Both the position numbers and the translations under genes were made by a program. Under the pieces are notes generated by a model. The model saw only the letters and a program-made list of their open reading frames with translations. It was not told where the DNA came from and did no database searches. From Streptomyces sp. NBC_00162 (GTDB lineage Bacteria; Actinomycetota; Actinomycetes; Streptomycetales; Streptomycetaceae), in the NCBI RefSeq assembly GCF_024611995.1, contig NZ_CP102509.1, positions 4,464,001-4,528,000 of the forward strand: a stretch of DNA of 64,000 nt, in the 5' to 3' direction. Position 1 is the stretch's first letter, and each line of letters opens with the position of its first letter. This document shows, in pieces, positions 1 to 7,987 of the stretch.

Positions 1-281
1 GGCTCGACGACCGCAAGTGGGCCTACGTCCGCCTCGAGGGTCGCGCCTTCGGCGACGTCCCGCTGAACCTCGAGTACAAGCTCGAGGTGTGGGACTCCCC
101 GAACTCCGCCGGTGTCATCATCGACGCCCTGCGCGCCGCGAAGATCGCCAAGGACCGCGGTATCGGCGGCCCGATCCTGTCGGCGTCCAGCTACTTCATG
201 AAGTCCCCGCCGGTGCAGTACTTCGACGACGAGGCCTACGCGAACGTCGAGAAGTTCATCAAGGGCGAGGTCGAGCGCTAG
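1..281 (+). CDS. ino1: Inositol-3-phosphate synthase, C-terminal end (partial)
   Basis: The gene enters from upstream, so only the last 92 codons are present (first complete codon at 3, TAG stop at 279-281). The residues include [19 protein letters not shown] and an ending KFIKGEVER, which I recognise as the C-terminal part of actinobacterial myo-inositol-1-phosphate synthase. This NAD-dependent enzyme converts glucose-6-phosphate to inositol-3-phosphate, the precursor of mycothiol and phosphatidylinositol in actinobacteria. A strong hairpin follows about 50 bases after the stop. The assignment rests on recall of the family; the catalytic domain is outside the window. Confidence 0.85.
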   Translation, partial: LDDRKWAYVRLEGRAFGDVPLNLEYKLEVWDSPNSAGVIIDALRAAKIAKDRGIGGPILSASSYFMKSPPVQYFDDEAYANVEKFIKGEVER

Positions 282-330
282 TCGAGCCCCAAGGGGTCCG
301 CAAGGACACCTGGACTTCGACTGTTCTTCC

Positions 331-369
331 GCGGAGGGTCCCCGGGCAATATGCCCGGGGACCCTCCGC
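331..369 (+). terminator. Hairpin terminator after ino1
   Basis: A perfect inverted repeat with 17-18 bp arms (GCGGAGGGTCCCCGGGC and its complement) and a 3-5 base AT loop lies between the ino1 stop (281) and the MFS start (389). There is no long T-run, which is usual for terminators in GC-rich actinobacteria. Confidence 0.8.
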
Positions 370-388
370 GTATGTGACCCTTGCCCTC

Positions 389-1657
389 ATGCCTGTCGTA
401 CGTGATCTGCGCGTACTCCTGCGCCTGAGGGATTTCCGCAACCTGCTCGCCGTACGGCTGCTCTCGCAGGCGGCGGACGGCGTCTATCAGGTCGCGCTCG
501 CCACCTACGTCGTCTTCTCCCCCGAGAAGCAGACCTCACCGGCGGCCATCGCCTCGGCCATGGCGGTACTTCTGCTGCCGTATTCGGCGATCGGCCCGTT
601 CGCCGGGGTGCTGCTCGACCGCTGGCGCCGCCGCCAGGTCTTCCTCTACGGCAACCTGCTGCGGGCCTTCCTCGCCTGCATCACCGGAATGCTGATCGTC
701 GCCCAGGTCCCCGACTGGCTGTTCTACGCGTCGGCGCTGTCCGTGACCGCCGTAAACCGCTTCGTCCTGGCCGGGCTCGCCGCGTCCCTGCCGCGAGTCG
801 TCGGCCCCGACCAGCTGGTCACCGCGAACGCCCTTTCCCCGACCGCCGGCACCCTCGCGGCGACCGCCGGCGGGGGACTGGCCTTCCTCGTCCGGCTGCT
901 GGCCGCCGACGCCGACGCCCTCGTCATCCTCCTCGGCGCCGGGCTCTACCTGCTCGCGGCCCTCGTCTCCCTGCGCCTGGCCATCGGCCTCCTCGGGCCC
1001 GACCACCCCCCGGGCGTGCTCCACCCGTCGGTCGCCGAGGGCGTCGCACTCACCGTCCGGGGCATGGCCGCGGGACTGTGCCATCTCGCCTCACGCCGGG
1101 AGGCCGCCCAGGCGCTCACCGCCATGACCATGATGCGGTTCTGCTACGGAGCCCTGTTCGTCATGCTGCTGATGCTCTGCCGCTACTCGTGGTCGGACAA
1201 CGAGGCCGACGGGCTCGCCCTCCTGGGGATCGCGGTCGGCGTCTCCGGGGCCGGGTTCTTCACGGCCGCCGTCGTCACTCCCTGGCTGGTGAGCCGGCTG
1301 GGCCCCCTCGGCTGGATCACCGCCTGCTCCGCGGGCGCCGCGGTCCTGGTCCCGGCGCTCGGCCTGTTCTTCGCCCCCGCACCGATGCTGATCGCCGCGT
1401 TCGTCCTCGGCCTCGCCACCCAGGGCGCCAAGATCTCCACCGACACGGTCGTGCAGTCCCGGGTGGACGACGACTACCGCGGCCGCGTCTTCTCCGTCTA
1501 CGACGTGCTCTTCAACGTCGCCTTCGTCGGCGCCGCGGCGGTGGCCTCCCTCATGCTCCCCGCCAACGGACAGTCCGTGCCACTGATCCTCTGTGTGTCC
1601 GCCCTCTACGCCGCCACCGCAGTGCTGCTGGGCCGCCAGGAGCGACGTTTCACGTGA
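389..1657 (+). CDS. MFS transporter (DHA3-like exporter)
   Basis: This 422-residue protein is made almost wholly of hydrophobic segments separated by short loops, consistent with 12 membrane helices. The loop LLDRWRRRQVFLYGNLLRA after the second to third helix fits the MFS motif A region (D-R-x-x-R-R). It resembles the MFS_3 / enterobactin-exporter-like branch; the substrate cannot be told. The ATG at 389 is chosen because everything upstream in this frame runs backwards through the ino1 gene and its terminator. The stop codon TGA lies inside a parS site (1647-1660): the third frame of the parS palindrome reads F-T-stop. It converges with cca, and a palindromic terminator separates the two. 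Confidence 0.82.
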   Translation: MPVVRDLRVLLRLRDFRNLLAVRLLSQAADGVYQVALATYVVFSPEKQTSPAAIASAMAVLLLPYSAIGPFAGVLLDRWRRRQVFLYGNLLRAFLACITGMLIVAQVPDWLFYASALSVTAVNRFVLAGLAASLPRVVGPDQLVTANALSPTAGTLAATAGGGLAFLVRLLAADADALVILLGAGLYLLAALVSLRLAIGLLGPDHPPGVLHPSVAEGVALTVRGMAAGLCHLASRREAAQALTAMTMMRFCYGALFVMLLMLCRYSWSDNEADGLALLGIAVGVSGAGFFTAAVVTPWLVSRLGPLGWITACSAGAAVLVPALGLFFAPAPMLIAAFVLGLATQGAKISTDTVVQSRVDDDYRGRVFSVYDVLFNVAFVGAAAVASLMLPANGQSVPLILCVSALYAATAVLLGRQERRFT

Positions 1658-1660
1658 AAC
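1647..1660. other. parS: parS site (ParB binding)
   Basis: Perfect GTTTCACGTGAAAC, the Streptomyces ParB-binding sequence. It overlaps the last codons and the stop of the MFS gene ending at 1657. It is 44 bases from the next parS (1691), the closest pair in the window. Confidence 0.93.
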
Positions 1661-1669
1661 ATTGCCGCC

Positions 1670-1725
1670 CGCAGGAACGCAGGGGTCGATGTTTCACGTG
1701 AAACATCGACCCCTGCGTTCCTGCG
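1670..1725. terminator. Bidirectional palindromic terminator with parS at its centre
   Basis: A perfect 56-bp palindrome (28 bp each side, no loop; axis between 1697 and 1698) fills the space between the convergent MFS gene (ends 1657) and cca (ends 1726). The arms start CGCAGGAACGCAGGGGTCGA. As RNA it would form a long hairpin from either strand, so it should terminate both genes. The axis is exactly the centre of a parS site. Confidence 0.75.
1691..1704. other. parS: parS site (ParB binding)
   Basis: Perfect GTTTCACGTGAAAC with the extended flanks GAT...ATC, placed at the dyad axis of the 56-bp palindrome that separates two convergent genes. Confidence 0.95.
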
Positions 1726-3192
1726 TCACGCCTGCGCGGCCCACCACTCCTTGAGGGCGGCGACGGCCGCATCGTGCCCCATCGGGCCGTTCTCCAGCCG
1801 CAGCTCCAGCAGGAACGCGTACGCCTTCCCGATCACCGGGCCGGGGCCGACGTCGAGCACCCGCATGATCTCGTTGCCGTCCAGGTCGGGCCGGATCGCG
1901 TCCAGCTCCTCCTGCTCCTGCAGCTGCTCGATGCGCTCCTCCAGCCCGTCATAGGTCCGGGAGAGCGCGTTGGCCTTGCGCTTGTTGCGGGTGGTGCAGT
2001 CGGACCGGGTCAGCTTGTGCAGGCGCTCCAGCAGCGGGCCGGCATCGCGGACGTAGCGCCGCACCGCGGAGTCCGTCCACTCGCCGTCGCCGTAGCCGTG
2101 GAAGCGCAGGTGCAGCTCCACCAGCCGGGACACGTCCTTGACGATGTCGTTGGAGTACTTCAGAGCCGTCAGACGCTTCTTGGTCATCTTTGCGCCCACC
2201 ACCTCGTGGTGGTGGAAGGAGACCCTGCCGTCGCTCTCGAAGCGCCGGGTACGGGGCTTGCCGATGTCGTGCAGCAGGGCCGCGAGCCGCAGCACCAGGT
2301 CCGGGCCGTCCTCCTCCAGCGCGATCGCCTGCTCCAGCACGATCAGCGAGTGGTCGTAGACGTCCTTGTGACGGTGGTGTTCGTCACTCTCCAGCCGCAG
2401 CGCGGGCAGCTCGGGCAGGACCCGGTCGGCCAGCCCGGTGTCCACGAGCAAGCCCAGACCCTTGCGCGGGTTCGCGGAGAGGACCAGCTTGTTCAGCTCG
2501 CCCTGCACCCGCTCCGCCGAGACGATCTCGATCCGGTCGGACATGGCCTTCATGGCCGCGACGACCTCGGGAGCGACCTCGAAGTCCAGCTGCGCGGCGA
2601 ACCGCGCCGCCCGCAGCATGCGCAGCGGATCGTCGGAGAACGAGTCCTCCGGGGTGCCGGGGGTGCGCAGCACACCGGCGGCCAGATCCTCCAGACCGCC
2701 GTGCGGGTCGATGAACTCCTGCTCCGGCAGAGCCAGCGCCATGGCGTTGACGGTGAAGTCGCGCCGGACCAGGTCCTCCTCGATCGAGTCGCCGTAGGAG
2801 ACCTCGGGCTTGCGCGACGTACGGTCGTAGGCCTCCGAGCGGTACGTCGTCACCTCGATCTGGAAGTTCCAATCAGCGTCTCCGACGCGGGCAGCCTTCT
2901 GCGCCCCGACCGTGCCGAAGGCGATACCGACGTCCCACACCGAGTCGGCCCACGGCCGGACGATCTTCAGAACGTCCTCGGGGCGGGCGTCGGTGGTGAA
3001 GTCGAGATCGTTGCCGAGACGCCCGAGCAGCGCGTCGCGGACGGAACCGCCGACCAGGGCGAGGCGGAAGCCCGCCTTCTGGAAACGGCGGCCGAGCTCG
3101 TCGGCGACAGGGGCGACCCGCAGCAGTTCACTCACCGCGCGGCGCTGCACCTGACTCAGGGCACTGGGGTTGTCTTCGTTGGCGTTCGGCAC
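1726..3192 (-). CDS. cca: CCA tRNA nucleotidyltransferase
   Basis: It adds or repairs the 3'-CCA end of tRNAs using CTP and ATP. The N-terminal nucleotidyltransferase head carries LVGGSVRDALLGR and the metal-binding pair in NDLDFTT; the EEDLVRRDFTVNAMAL and PLRMLRAARFAAQLDFEV segments are typical of the class II enzymes. A C-terminal HD domain follows, with LLHDIGKPRTRR and HHHEVVGAKM. I chose the GTG at 3192, giving 488 residues that begin VPNANEDN, because family members begin there; the reading frame stays open to 3339 but the extra 49 residues look non-coding. It is divergent from the DUF6049 gene at 3379. In mycobacteria the equivalent gene (pcnA) sits at the same place in this cluster. 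Confidence 0.93.
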   Translation of the reverse strand: MPNANEDNPSALSQVQRRAVSELLRVAPVADELGRRFQKAGFRLALVGGSVRDALLGRLGNDLDFTTDARPEDVLKIVRPWADSVWDVGIAFGTVGAQKAARVGDADWNFQIEVTTYRSEAYDRTSRKPEVSYGDSIEEDLVRRDFTVNAMALALPEQEFIDPHGGLEDLAAGVLRTPGTPEDSFSDDPLRMLRAARFAAQLDFEVAPEVVAAMKAMSDRIEIVSAERVQGELNKLVLSANPRKGLGLLVDTGLADRVLPELPALRLESDEHHRHKDVYDHSLIVLEQAIALEEDGPDLVLRLAALLHDIGKPRTRRFESDGRVSFHHHEVVGAKMTKKRLTALKYSNDIVKDVSRLVELHLRFHGYGDGEWTDSAVRRYVRDAGPLLERLHKLTRSDCTTRNKRKANALSRTYDGLEERIEQLQEQEELDAIRPDLDGNEIMRVLDVGPGPVIGKAYAFLLELRLENGPMGHDAAVAALKEWWAAQA

Positions 3193-3378
3193 AACAGAAA
3201 AGGGTACGTGCCCCGCCCGGCGCGGGCTTCCCCGTTTTACGGCGACCCCGGTACACCGCTGCCCCGGGGCTGAGCCGATCATGTGGAGCAAGGAGCGGCA
3301 CTCGCGCACAGCGGGTCTCGTTACCATGCCTGGACGCACAAACGACGAACACCGACACTTCGAGGGACGGGCTAGCGC

Positions 3379-5649
3379 GTGGCCGAGGCGGCAGACATCC
3401 TGGGGACGCCCCCCACTCCTGTCCGGCGCCGATGGCTGCGGCGCGCGGTGGTCCTGCTCGCCGGGACCCCCGTCCTCGCCGCTCTGGTCTACTCACCGGC
3501 CCCCAAGGCCCAGGCCGCGCAGGCGGCCAGCGTCGACGTCCAGCTGGACTCGATGACCCCCGCCGCCCCGGTCAAGGGCGACACCCTGACCATCTCCGGC
3601 ACCGTGGTCAACAACGGCTCCGAGACGATCAACGACGCACACGTGGGTCTGCGGGTCGGCCCCCTCCTCGCGGACCGGTCCTCGATCGACGAGGCGGCGG
3701 ACCGCACCGGCTTCCGCGCCGGCACGGACCCAGGGGAGATCGACCCGGCCCACGCCGTGAAGATCGCCTCGCTGCCCTCGAAGGTCAACCAGTCCTTCAC
3801 CCTCACGGTCCCGGTGAACAAGCTGGAGCTGGACAAGGACGGCGTCTACCAGCTCGGCGTCTCCCTGTCCGGGGTGACCGAGAGCCGTCCGTCCGAGCAG
3901 GTCCTCGGCATCAAGCGCACCTTCCTGCCCTGGCAGCCGGAGGCCGCGTCCAAGCGGGGCCAGCTCACCTACGTGTGGCCGCTGATCTCCACCACCCACG
4001 TGACCGCGGAAACCGGCTCGGACGAAACCCAGACCCCCGTCTTCCTCGACGACTCCCTCGCCGAAGAGCTCAGGTCCGGCGGCCGGCTGGAGCGGATGGT
4101 CGCGCTCGGCAAGGACCTGCCCATCACCTGGGTCATCGATCCCGACCTGCTGTACACGGTCGACGCGATGACCAAGGGCTACCGGGTCCGCGTCCCGGGC
4201 GGAAAGCCCGTCCAGGGCAAGAACAAGGCCGTCGCCGAACAGTGGCTGAGCTCCCTGGAAGCCGCCGTCCAGGGCAAGAAGGTCGTGGCCCTGCCCTTCG
4301 CGGACCCCGACCTCGCCTCCCTCGCCCACCGGGGCAAGGACGTCTCGGGCACCCTGGGCCAGCTGCGGCCCGCCACCGACAAGGCGAAGCAGGCCGTCGA
4401 GACGGTCCTGCACGTCCCCGCGTCCACCGACTTCTCCTGGCCCGTGGACGGCGCCATCGACCCCTCGATCGTCAACGTCGCCACCTCGGCCGGTGCCCAC
4501 AACATCCTCACCCGCAGCGACAGCCTCTCGGAGAGCGGAGCCCTCGGGTACACCCCCTCGGCCGCCCGCCCCATCGGCGCGGGCGCCACCGCCGTCGTCG
4601 CCGACGCGGAACTCTCCACGGCCTTCGACGGCGACATGCTCAGCTCCGGGAACTCCACCCTCGCCCTGCAGCGGTTCCTCGCCGACACCCTCGCCCTGAA
4701 CCTGCAGAAGACCGACGAGCAGCGCAGCTTCGTCGTCGCCCCGCAGCGGATGCCCAGCGTCAGCCAGGTGGAGACGATGGCCCAGGCCATCCGCGCCCTC
4801 CAGGCCGGCCGCTGGACCCAGCCCAGCGACCTCGAGGCCGCGGCCGCGGCCAAACCCGACCCCGCGGCCGCCACCCAGGTGCCGGGCGCCGGGCAGTACC
4901 CCGAGGACCTGCGCAAGCAGGAGCTTCCGGTGCCCGCGTTCGAGAAGATCCGGACCACCCAGAACACCCTCGACCACTTCAAGGTGATCCTCGCCGCACC
5001 CGACCGCGTCGAGATCCCCTTCGGCAACACCACGAACCGGGAGATGTCCACCTCCTGGCGCGGCCACCCCGTGGAGGCCGCCCTCTACCGGGACCAGGTC
5101 CAGGACTACCTGATCGGCCTCACCGAGAAGGTCAAGGTCGTCCCCAAGTCCGACGCCACCCTGTCCGGACACAGCGCCACCATCCCGGTCAGCGTCCAGA
5201 ACAGCCTGGTCCAGGACGTCCACGACCTCGTCCTGCGGGTGAAGTCCGCCAACCCGACCCGCCTGATGTTCGGCGACAAGGGCGAGGCCGAACAGCAACA
5301 GCAGGTCACCGTCCAGGGCGACCACACCCAGACCGTCAAGTTCACCGCCAACGCCACAGCGAGCGGCCCCGTCGAGGTCACCGCGCAGCTCTTCACCAAG
5401 GACGGCGTCCCCTACGGCAAGGAACGAAAGTTCACCGTCGACGCCACCGAGATCACCCCCACCGTCATGCTCGTCATCGCCGGCGGTGTGCTCCTCCTCG
5501 TCCTGGCGGGCATCAAGATGTACGCCAGCCGCAAGCGCGTCGCGGCACGCGCGGCCGCCGAGGAGAGCACGCAGCCGAGTGACGAGTCCCCGGACACCGG
5601 ACCGCAAAGCACCGACGGGTCCGGCACGGGTGAGACAGTGGACCGTTGA
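3379..5649 (+). CDS. DUF6049 family secreted, membrane-anchored protein
   Basis: A 756-residue protein starting at GTG 3379, with a GGGA motif about 10 bases upstream. The N-terminus has a basic stretch (RRRWLRRAVVLLAG) followed by a hydrophobic core and an Ala-rich cleavage region, so it is probably a signal peptide or anchor. The bulk is extracytoplasmic, with beta-rich segments near residues 45-150 and 580-690 that read like immunoglobulin-like folds. A single C-terminal membrane helix (TVMLVIAGGVLLLVLAGIKMY, about residues 695-720) is followed by a basic cytoplasmic tail. Its function is not known. It is conserved directly upstream of murJ in actinobacteria, which suggests a role in envelope assembly; that role is inference. 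Confidence 0.82.
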   Translation: MAEAADILGTPPTPVRRRWLRRAVVLLAGTPVLAALVYSPAPKAQAAQAASVDVQLDSMTPAAPVKGDTLTISGTVVNNGSETINDAHVGLRVGPLLADRSSIDEAADRTGFRAGTDPGEIDPAHAVKIASLPSKVNQSFTLTVPVNKLELDKDGVYQLGVSLSGVTESRPSEQVLGIKRTFLPWQPEAASKRGQLTYVWPLISTTHVTAETGSDETQTPVFLDDSLAEELRSGGRLERMVALGKDLPITWVIDPDLLYTVDAMTKGYRVRVPGGKPVQGKNKAVAEQWLSSLEAAVQGKKVVALPFADPDLASLAHRGKDVSGTLGQLRPATDKAKQAVETVLHVPASTDFSWPVDGAIDPSIVNVATSAGAHNILTRSDSLSESGALGYTPSAARPIGAGATAVVADAELSTAFDGDMLSSGNSTLALQRFLADTLALNLQKTDEQRSFVVAPQRMPSVSQVETMAQAIRALQAGRWTQPSDLEAAAAAKPDPAAATQVPGAGQYPEDLRKQELPVPAFEKIRTTQNTLDHFKVILAAPDRVEIPFGNTTNREMSTSWRGHPVEAALYRDQVQDYLIGLTEKVKVVPKSDATLSGHSATIPVSVQNSLVQDVHDLVLRVKSANPTRLMFGDKGEAEQQQQVTVQGDHTQTVKFTANATASGPVEVTAQLFTKDGVPYGKERKFTVDATEITPTVMLVIAGGVLLLVLAGIKMYASRKRVAARAAAEESTQPSDESPDTGPQSTDGSGTGETVDR

Positions 5650-5695
5650 GCGATGCCGTGGCCGATCGGCCTGGGGACGATGAGGTGGGGTTTCG

Positions 5696-7870
5696 ATGAA
5701 CGCGCCGTACGACGGTGACCGCGCGCAGGGCACTGGTGGGCCCGCGCCCTCCCAGGGCACTGCCCCGGGCACCCCGGTGCCCGGGCAGGTTCCCGCGCCT
5801 GCGCCCGCGCCGGACCGCGACCCATATGTCCAGGACGCCTACGACTACGACCCGTACCGGGCACAGGACCTGTCCGCACAGGACCCCGTGGCCGAGGTCC
5901 TCTACGACCGGGCCGCACACCCCCCGCCGCCGCCCGGCACCTACCAGGAGCCCGGCCCGCTCTACGCGGCGCCCACCGCGCCCTCCTACGCCCCCGATCC
6001 GCACGTCTGGGCCCAGACCCCGCCGCCCGAGCCGGACGGGCCCTCCCGCCACCTGCCATACGGCGACCACGCCACCACCACCCAGTTCGTCGGCGTGGAC
6101 TCCCTCGTCACCCAGGCGGCCGACGAACAGGCCGAACCCGACGCCTTCGCCCACCTGTACCGCGACCAGGAGGCGGCCCCCCGCACCCCCGCCGAGGACG
6201 CCCCCGTCGCCGCCCCGGCCCCGGCCAAGCCCGCCGGACGCGCGTCCAGCCTGCTGAAGTCCAGCGCGCTCATGGCCGCCGGCACGATCGTCTCCCGCAT
6301 CACCGGCTTCCTGCGGACCCTGGTCATCGCCGGTGCCATCGGCGTCGGCACCTTCAACGACACGTATCAGATCGCCAACACCCTGCCCACGATGATCTAC
6401 GTGCTGGTCGGCGGCGGCGCCCTCAACGCCGTCTTCATCCCGCAGCTGGTCCGGGCCATGAAGAACGACAGCGACGGCGGCCAGGCGTACGCCAACCGGC
6501 TGCTGACCCTCGTCGTCGTCCTGCTGGCCGCGATCACCACCATCTGCGTCCTCGCCGCACCGGTGTTCATCACGATGATGTCGCCGAAGATCGCTTCCGA
6601 CCCCCAGCAGATGGACGTCGCGGTCGCCTTCGCCCGCTACTGCCTGCCCACCATGTTCTTCATGGGCGTCCACGTGGTCCTCGGTCAGATCCTCAACGCC
6701 CGCGGCCGCTTCGGCGCGATGATGTGGACCCCGGTCCTCAACAACATCGTCGTCATCGCCACCTTCGGCGCCTTCATCTGGGTGTTCGGCGGCTTCACCA
6801 CCTCCGGCGTCAACGCCACCACCGTCACCGCCGACGGTGTCCGCCTCCTGGGCCTCGGCACCCTGTTGGGCCTCACCGTCCAGGCCCTCGCCATGCTGCC
6901 CTACCTGCGCGACGCCGGCTTCAAGCCCCGCCTGCGCTTCGACTGGAAGGGCCACGGCCTCGGCAAGGCCGCCCGCCTGGCCAAGTGGACGTTCTTCTTC
7001 GTCCTCGCCAACCAGATCGGGCTCGTCGTCGTCACCCAGCTCGCCACCTGGGCCGGTTCCGTCGCCGAGAAGCAGGGCCACCCCGGCACCGGCATCACCG
7101 CCTACAACTACGCGCTGCTGCTGTGGCAGATGCCGCAGGCCATCATCACCGTCTCCGTCATGACGGCCGTCCTGCCGCGCATCTCCCGATCCGCCCACGA
7201 CGGGGACGCCGCCGCCGTCCGCGACGACATCTCCTACGGGCTGCGCACCTCCGCCGTCGCGATCGTGCCCTGCGCCTTCGCGTTCCTCGCCCTCGGCGTC
7301 CCGATGGCAACCCTGCTCTACGCCGGCTCCGGCGCCGGCGCCCAGAACATCGGCTACGTCCTGATGGCCTTCGGCCTCGGGCTGATCCCGTACTCGGTCC
7401 AGTACGTGGTCCTGCGCGGCTTCTACGCCTACGAGGACACCCGGACGCCCTTCTACAACACCGTCATCGTCGCCGCCGTCAACGCGGCGGGCTCCGCGGC
7501 CTCCTTCTTCGTCCTGCCCGCCCGGTGGGCCGTCGTCGGCATGGCCGCCGCCTACGGCCTCGGCTACGCCGTCGGCGTGGGCGTCGCCTGGCGCCGCCTG
7601 AAGACCCGCCTCGGCGGCGACCTCGACGGCGCCCACGTGATGCGCACCTACGCCCGCCTCACGGGCGCCTGCGTCCCCGCGGCCGCCGTGGCCGGCGCCG
7701 CCGCCTACGGGGTCACTCAGTGGCTGGGCAGCGGAGTGGCCGGTTCCGCCGCCTCCCTCGTGGCCGGCGGCATCGCCCTGGCGGCCGTCTTCCTCATCGC
7801 CGCCAAGCGGATGCGGATCGAAGAACTCAACTCGATGGTCGGAATGGTCCGCGGACGACTGGGGCGCTGA
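5696..7870 (+). CDS. murJ: Lipid II flippase MurJ (MviN)
   Basis: MurJ moves lipid-linked peptidoglycan precursors from the inner to the outer face of the cytoplasmic membrane. The protein has 724 residues. The first ~180 are Pro/Ala/Tyr-rich and probably disordered in the cytoplasm; the membrane domain then begins at SSALMAAGTIVSRITGFLRT, the signature start of MviN proteins, and runs to the end through about 14 helices. The start ATG at 5696 follows GGTGGGG. In Mycobacterium tuberculosis the MviN protein continues into a pseudokinase and an extracellular domain; here those parts are encoded by the next gene. The gene lies in a plus-strand run from DUF6049 to trxA. Confidence 0.93.
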   Translation: MNAPYDGDRAQGTGGPAPSQGTAPGTPVPGQVPAPAPAPDRDPYVQDAYDYDPYRAQDLSAQDPVAEVLYDRAAHPPPPPGTYQEPGPLYAAPTAPSYAPDPHVWAQTPPPEPDGPSRHLPYGDHATTTQFVGVDSLVTQAADEQAEPDAFAHLYRDQEAAPRTPAEDAPVAAPAPAKPAGRASSLLKSSALMAAGTIVSRITGFLRTLVIAGAIGVGTFNDTYQIANTLPTMIYVLVGGGALNAVFIPQLVRAMKNDSDGGQAYANRLLTLVVVLLAAITTICVLAAPVFITMMSPKIASDPQQMDVAVAFARYCLPTMFFMGVHVVLGQILNARGRFGAMMWTPVLNNIVVIATFGAFIWVFGGFTTSGVNATTVTADGVRLLGLGTLLGLTVQALAMLPYLRDAGFKPRLRFDWKGHGLGKAARLAKWTFFFVLANQIGLVVVTQLATWAGSVAEKQGHPGTGITAYNYALLLWQMPQAIITVSVMTAVLPRISRSAHDGDAAAVRDDISYGLRTSAVAIVPCAFAFLALGVPMATLLYAGSGAGAQNIGYVLMAFGLGLIPYSVQYVVLRGFYAYEDTRTPFYNTVIVAAVNAAGSAASFFVLPARWAVVGMAAAYGLGYAVGVGVAWRRLKTRLGGDLDGAHVMRTYARLTGACVPAAAVAGAAAYGVTQWLGSGVAGSAASLVAGGIALAAVFLIAAKRMRIEELNSMVGMVRGRLGR

Positions 7871-7970
7871 TCCGCACAACCGTCGCCCCCCTTCGTGTGT
7901 CGTGCATAGCGTCGGACTGTGGGCACAATTGGCTTGGCTTCGCAGATTGGCCGACAGCGCGCAACGAATG

Positions 7971-7980
7971 GGGAGGCGGG
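7971..7980 (+). promoter_or_regulatory. Ribosome binding site deciding the pseudokinase start
   Basis: GGGAGGCGGG lies 8-17 bases before the GTG at 7988. No comparable site precedes the more upstream in-frame GTG at 7919, so 7988 is preferred. Confidence 0.55.
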
Positions 7981-7987
7981 AACGACG

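Noticed and set aside
1726..3339. Longer cca form starting at 3339
   Set aside because: The additional 49 residues are not like the family N-terminus and run into the divergent promoter region of the DUF6049 gene.
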